A stretch of 7,788 nucleotides of DNA from Gammaproteobacteria bacterium (GTDB lineage Bacteria > Pseudomonadota > Gammaproteobacteria > Steroidobacterales > Steroidobacteraceae). Both the position numbers and the translations under genes were made by a program. The stretch's first letter is position 1. Each line of letters begins with the position of its first letter. Of this stretch, positions 5,666 to 7,788 are shown piece after piece. The stretch is from NCBI GenBank assembly GCA_025350345.1, contig JANXYA010000293.1, positions 1-7,788 of the forward strand, written 5' to 3'. Below the pieces are notes generated by a model. It saw only the letters and a list, made by a program, of their open reading frames with translations, did no database searches and was not told the origin of the DNA.

Positions 5666-6396
5666 CAGGACACTCCCGCGGCCGGCCGCTTGCGGATCGT
5701 GCGATTCTCGATCTGCCGCCGATAAGCCGGGCCCTGGATGATGCGCTGGACGAAAATGCCCGGGGTATGAATCTGGTCCGGAGCGAGTTCGCCCGGCTCC
5801 ACGAGTTTCTCGACCTCGGCGACGGTCACCCGCCCGGCCGTCGCCATCATCGGATTGAAGTTTCGCGCGGTCTTGCGATAGATGAGATTGCCCTCGGTGT
5901 CCCCGCGCCAGGCCTTGACGATCGACAGGTCCGCTACCAGGCCTTTCTCGAGCACCCAGGTCTCGCCATCGACGACGCGCTGCTCCTTGCCCTCGGCGAC
6001 CAGCGTGCCGGCGCCGGTGCGCGTGTAGAAGCCCCAGATGCCCGCGCCGCCGGCGCGAATCCGCTCGGCGAGCGTGCCCTGCGGATTGAACTCGAGCTCG
6101 AGTTCCCCGGACAGGTACTGGCGCTCGAATTCCTTGTTCTCACCGACATAGGAAGAGATCATCTTGCGGATCTGGCGGGTCTTGAGCAGCATCCCGAGGC
6201 CGTATTCGTCGACGCCCGCGTTGTTGGACACGACGGTGAGGCCTTTGACCCCCGAATCACGCAACGCGACGATCAGGTTCTCGGCGATGCCGCACAGGCC
6301 AAAGCCGCCCGACATGACCGTGATGTTATCGCGCACCACGCCGGCCAGCGCGCTCGCCGCGGTGGCATAGACCTTCGGACCGGTAGGCAGGCTCAT
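5665..6396 (-). CDS. scoA: 3-oxoacid CoA-transferase subunit A
   Basis: This 243-residue subunit shows SGGFGLCGIAENLI (29-42), the CoA-transferase family I signature, then SNNAGVDEYGLG (57-68), EFNPQGTLAERIRAGGAGI (102-120) and NLIYRKTARNFNPMMATAGR (170-189), all typical of the succinyl-CoA:3-ketoacid transferase alpha subunit. It pairs with ScoB, encoded directly after it, in the cytoplasm. The ATG at 6396 gives a normal family N-terminus; no strong ribosome-binding site is seen. It starts only 18 bases after the arnD stop, so it may be read from the same transcript although the pathways are unrelated. The C-terminus has a short basic tail (RTIRKRPAAGVS) somewhat beyond the family core. Confidence 0.95.
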   Translation of the reverse strand: MSLPTGPKVYATAASALAGVVRDNITVMSGGFGLCGIAENLIVALRDSGVKGLTVVSNNAGVDEYGLGMLLKTRQIRKMISSYVGENKEFERQYLSGELELEFNPQGTLAERIRAGGAGIWGFYTRTGAGTLVAEGKEQRVVDGETWVLEKGLVADLSIVKAWRGDTEGNLIYRKTARNFNPMMATAGRVTVAEVEKLVEPGELAPDQIHTPGIFVQRIIQGPAYRRQIENRTIRKRPAAGVS

Positions 6397-6414
6397 GGGG
6401 CGCTGATTATCGCA

Positions 6415-7311
6415 TCAGCTTTGCTGGCACGCTAAATCGCCGCTCCGGCCCGGCACGGTACCGGCTTGCACCGCGCAGGCGGGGAGCGCACCGATGTCGA
6501 GGGTGGCGCACAGGGTTCCCAGCGACACCAGCTCGTGCCCCTGGGCGCTCCAGCCGCGCAGGAGCCGCTCCAGCACCGGGAGCAGCTTCATGCCCTCGAG
6601 CTCGGCGTGCAGGGTGAAGACCTGCGAAGGCCCGATGACCCTGCGGGTGCGCTCGAGGTAGGTCTCGTGCACATTCGCGGCGCTCTGGCCGTCGAGCCCG
6701 ATGAGTTCGTCCAATGTGGGCAACGTGGTCGGCAGCTGCGGCACGCGGCCGCGCCGGCCGTCGATGATCGGCACGAAGGGTCCGATGCCCCGTGTATCGG
6801 AGGCGTAGGCAAAGCCGAGCTCCTCCTCGAGCGCCAGGGCCGCCGCGTTCATCTGCCAGCCGGCGGCACCGTGCACGCGCGGGGCAGAGGCGAACACCGC
6901 ACGGAAGCGCTCCACGGCGAGGCGCATCTGGCGCGCGGTCCAGGCGGCATCGCGCCGCGTGAGCAGATCCTGCCAGGCGATGTGATCGTAGCAATGCACG
7001 CCCACTTCAAAGCCCGCAGCGCGCACCGCTCGCATCTCGGCGCCGGCCCGGCGCCCGATGTCCGGTCCAGGCAGCAGCGTGCCGTAAAGGAGTGTGCGCA
7101 GGCCGTAGTGCTCCAGCACGGAGGTGCGCGACACCTTGCTGAGGAACCCCGGGCGAAACACGCGACGGATGGCGCGGCCCGTGTGATCCGGGCCTACGCT
7201 GAACAGGAACGTGGCGTCCGCCCCCGCATCTTTAAGGGCGCGCACCAGCGCCGGCACGCCCTCGCGCGTTCCACGAAGCGTGTCGACATCGACTTTAAGC
7301 GCGATCTGCAT
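6415..7311 (-). CDS. arnD: ArnD, undecaprenyl-phosphate-Ara4FN deformylase
   Basis: This 298-residue NodB-type polysaccharide deacetylase matches ArnD along its length. It has KVDVDTLRGTREGVP (6-20) with the metal-site aspartates D8/D10, FLFSVGPDHTGR (35-46), the H-x3-H metal pair H106/H110 in VGVHCYDHIAWQ, GAAGWQMN (148-155), SDTRGIGPF (171-179), QLPTTLPTLDE (192-202), FTLHAELEG (232-240, candidate catalytic H235) and the C-terminal GDLACQQS, which parallels the end of E. coli ArnD. It removes the formyl group from undecaprenyl-phosphate 4-formamido-arabinose, making the donor that ArnT attaches to lipid A, which confers polymyxin resistance. There is no signal peptide. GGTGAG (7320-7315) precedes the ATG. 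It follows arnA after a 37-base gap with a GC hairpin. Confidence 0.93.
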   Translation of the reverse strand: MQIALKVDVDTLRGTREGVPALVRALKDAGADATFLFSVGPDHTGRAIRRVFRPGFLSKVSRTSVLEHYGLRTLLYGTLLPGPDIGRRAGAEMRAVRAAGFEVGVHCYDHIAWQDLLTRRDAAWTARQMRLAVERFRAVFASAPRVHGAAGWQMNAAALALEEELGFAYASDTRGIGPFVPIIDGRRGRVPQLPTTLPTLDELIGLDGQSAANVHETYLERTRRVIGPSQVFTLHAELEGMKLLPVLERLLRGWSAQGHELVSLGTLCATLDIGALPACAVQAGTVPGRSGDLACQQS

Positions 7312-7320
7312 GCACTCACC

Positions 7321-7337
7321 GCGCGCCCTAAGCGCGC
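7321..7337 (-). other. GC-rich hairpin in the arnA-arnD gap
   Basis: GCGCGC (7321-7326) and GCGCGC (7332-7337) form a 6-bp all-GC stem with a 5-base loop between the arnA stop and the arnD ribosome-binding site. No T-run follows, so it is probably an mRNA processing or stability element, if it does anything. Confidence 0.35.
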
Positions 7338-7348
7338 CGCTTCAGCAG

Positions 7349-7788
7349 TCAGTCCAGCAGGTGCGAGGCCTGCGGGAGTTGTCCGCGGTAGGCCTCGAAG
7401 ATCTGCTGCAGAGCCTCGCGCATGGTGATGCGCGGCTCCCAGCCCAGCTCGGCGCACGTGTTGTCGATCTTCGGCACGCGATTGGAGACATCCTGGTAGC
7501 CCTTGCCGTAATACTCCCCGGCGGTGGTGTCGATCAGCTTCACCTTCGCGGCGTTCACCCGGTACTCGGGGATTTCCGCGGCCAGTTGCAGCATCTGCTG
7601 CGCCAGCTCGCGCACGGAGAAATTGTTGGCCGGGTTGCCGACGTTGAAGATCTTGCGCGTGGCGCAGCCATCGCGGTTCTCGATCATCTTCATCAGCGCG
7701 TCGATGCCATCGCCGATCCCGGTAAAGCAGCGCTTCTGGCCGCCGCCGTCCACGAGCTTGATCGGCTCGCCGCGCACGATGTGGCCGA
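7349..7788 (-). CDS. arnA: ArnA C-terminal UDP-glucuronate decarboxylase domain (partial, 5' end beyond window)
   Basis: About 146 C-terminal residues are visible and the frame is open through the right edge, so the apparent GTG start at 7777 is internal. The sequence RGEPIKLVDGGGQKRCFTGIGDGIDAL, KIFNVGNPANNFSVRELA, EYYGKGYQDVSNR and LGWEPRITMREAL follows the C-terminal short-chain dehydrogenase domain of E. coli ArnA. Y and R of YQDVSNR (Arg codon 7480-7478) correspond by hand alignment to E. coli Y613 and catalytic R619, and the tail after them is 42 residues against 41. This domain oxidises and decarboxylates UDP-glucuronic acid to UDP-4-keto-pentose with NAD+. Whether the N-terminal formyltransferase half is fused cannot be seen. 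It lies immediately upstream of arnD on the same strand. Confidence 0.9.
   Translation of the reverse strand, partial: GHIVRGEPIKLVDGGGQKRCFTGIGDGIDALMKMIENRDGCATRKIFNVGNPANNFSVRELAQQMLQLAAEIPEYRVNAAKVKLIDTTAGEYYGKGYQDVSNRVPKIDNTCAELGWEPRITMREALQQIFEAYRGQLPQASHLLD

Noticed and set aside
4748..5725. Long open frame on the plus strand across the intergenic spacer and scoB
   Set aside because: It lies antisense to the well-supported scoB and scoA, has no recognisable domains, and its composition fits a shadow of GC-rich coding DNA.

Overview
The window is GC-rich, with mostly G/C third codon positions, tightly packed genes and several GTG/TTG starts. This, together with the gene content (a lipid A aminoarabinose locus, an RhlE-type helicase, a proteobacterial ScoAB CoA-transferase, a bufferin locus with its SigF/NrsF regulators, and a small protein resembling a gammaproteobacterial domain of unknown function), points to a proteobacterium, most likely a high-GC gammaproteobacterium. 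The species cannot be named from the sequence. No mobile element, CRISPR array, rRNA or tRNA was seen.

Region 1 (1-1864) is a stress-response locus with two divergent arms. Leftward run bufA (a DUF2282 bufferin precursor with signal peptide and four cysteines) and the start of bufB (a DUF692/MNIO multinuclear iron oxidase, cut by the left edge). Rightward run an ECF sigma factor of the SigF type and its six-helix membrane anti-sigma factor NrsF (DUF1109). Between them, facing bufA, lies a GTAACC-N15-CGAT element that closely resembles the SigF promoter known from Caulobacter. The likely circuit is: metal or redox stress is sensed by NrsF, SigF is released, bufAB is transcribed, and the exported peptide, modified by BufB, sequesters copper. 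A perfect 14-bp hairpin lies just inside bufB.

Region 2 (1871-3634) holds a PLP-dependent ammonia-lyase of the threo-3-hydroxyaspartate/serine racemase group, starting 6 bases after nrsF. A small conserved hypothetical gene follows on the opposite strand, and divergent from that is a GreA/GreB-like factor with a shortened coiled coil.

Region 3 (3649-5026) is a short RhlE-type DEAD-box RNA helicase on the minus strand. It most likely starts at a TTG codon and is preceded by a 259-base spacer with three perfect inverted repeats.

Region 4 (5027-7788) is a minus-strand run read in the order arnA (C-terminal dehydrogenase domain, cut by the right edge), arnD, scoA, scoB. The first two make the 4-amino-4-deoxy-L-arabinose used to mask lipid A against cationic peptides. 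The last two form the 3-oxoacid CoA-transferase that activates acetoacetate. Gaps are 37 and 18 bases, and scoA/scoB overlap by one base, so all four could share a transcript.

The system most deserving attention is the SigF-NrsF-bufferin locus. Its general type is already described, but it shows local peculiarities: a His where one redox cysteine of NrsF is expected, the hairpin in bufB, and a metabolic enzyme apparently in the sigma operon.
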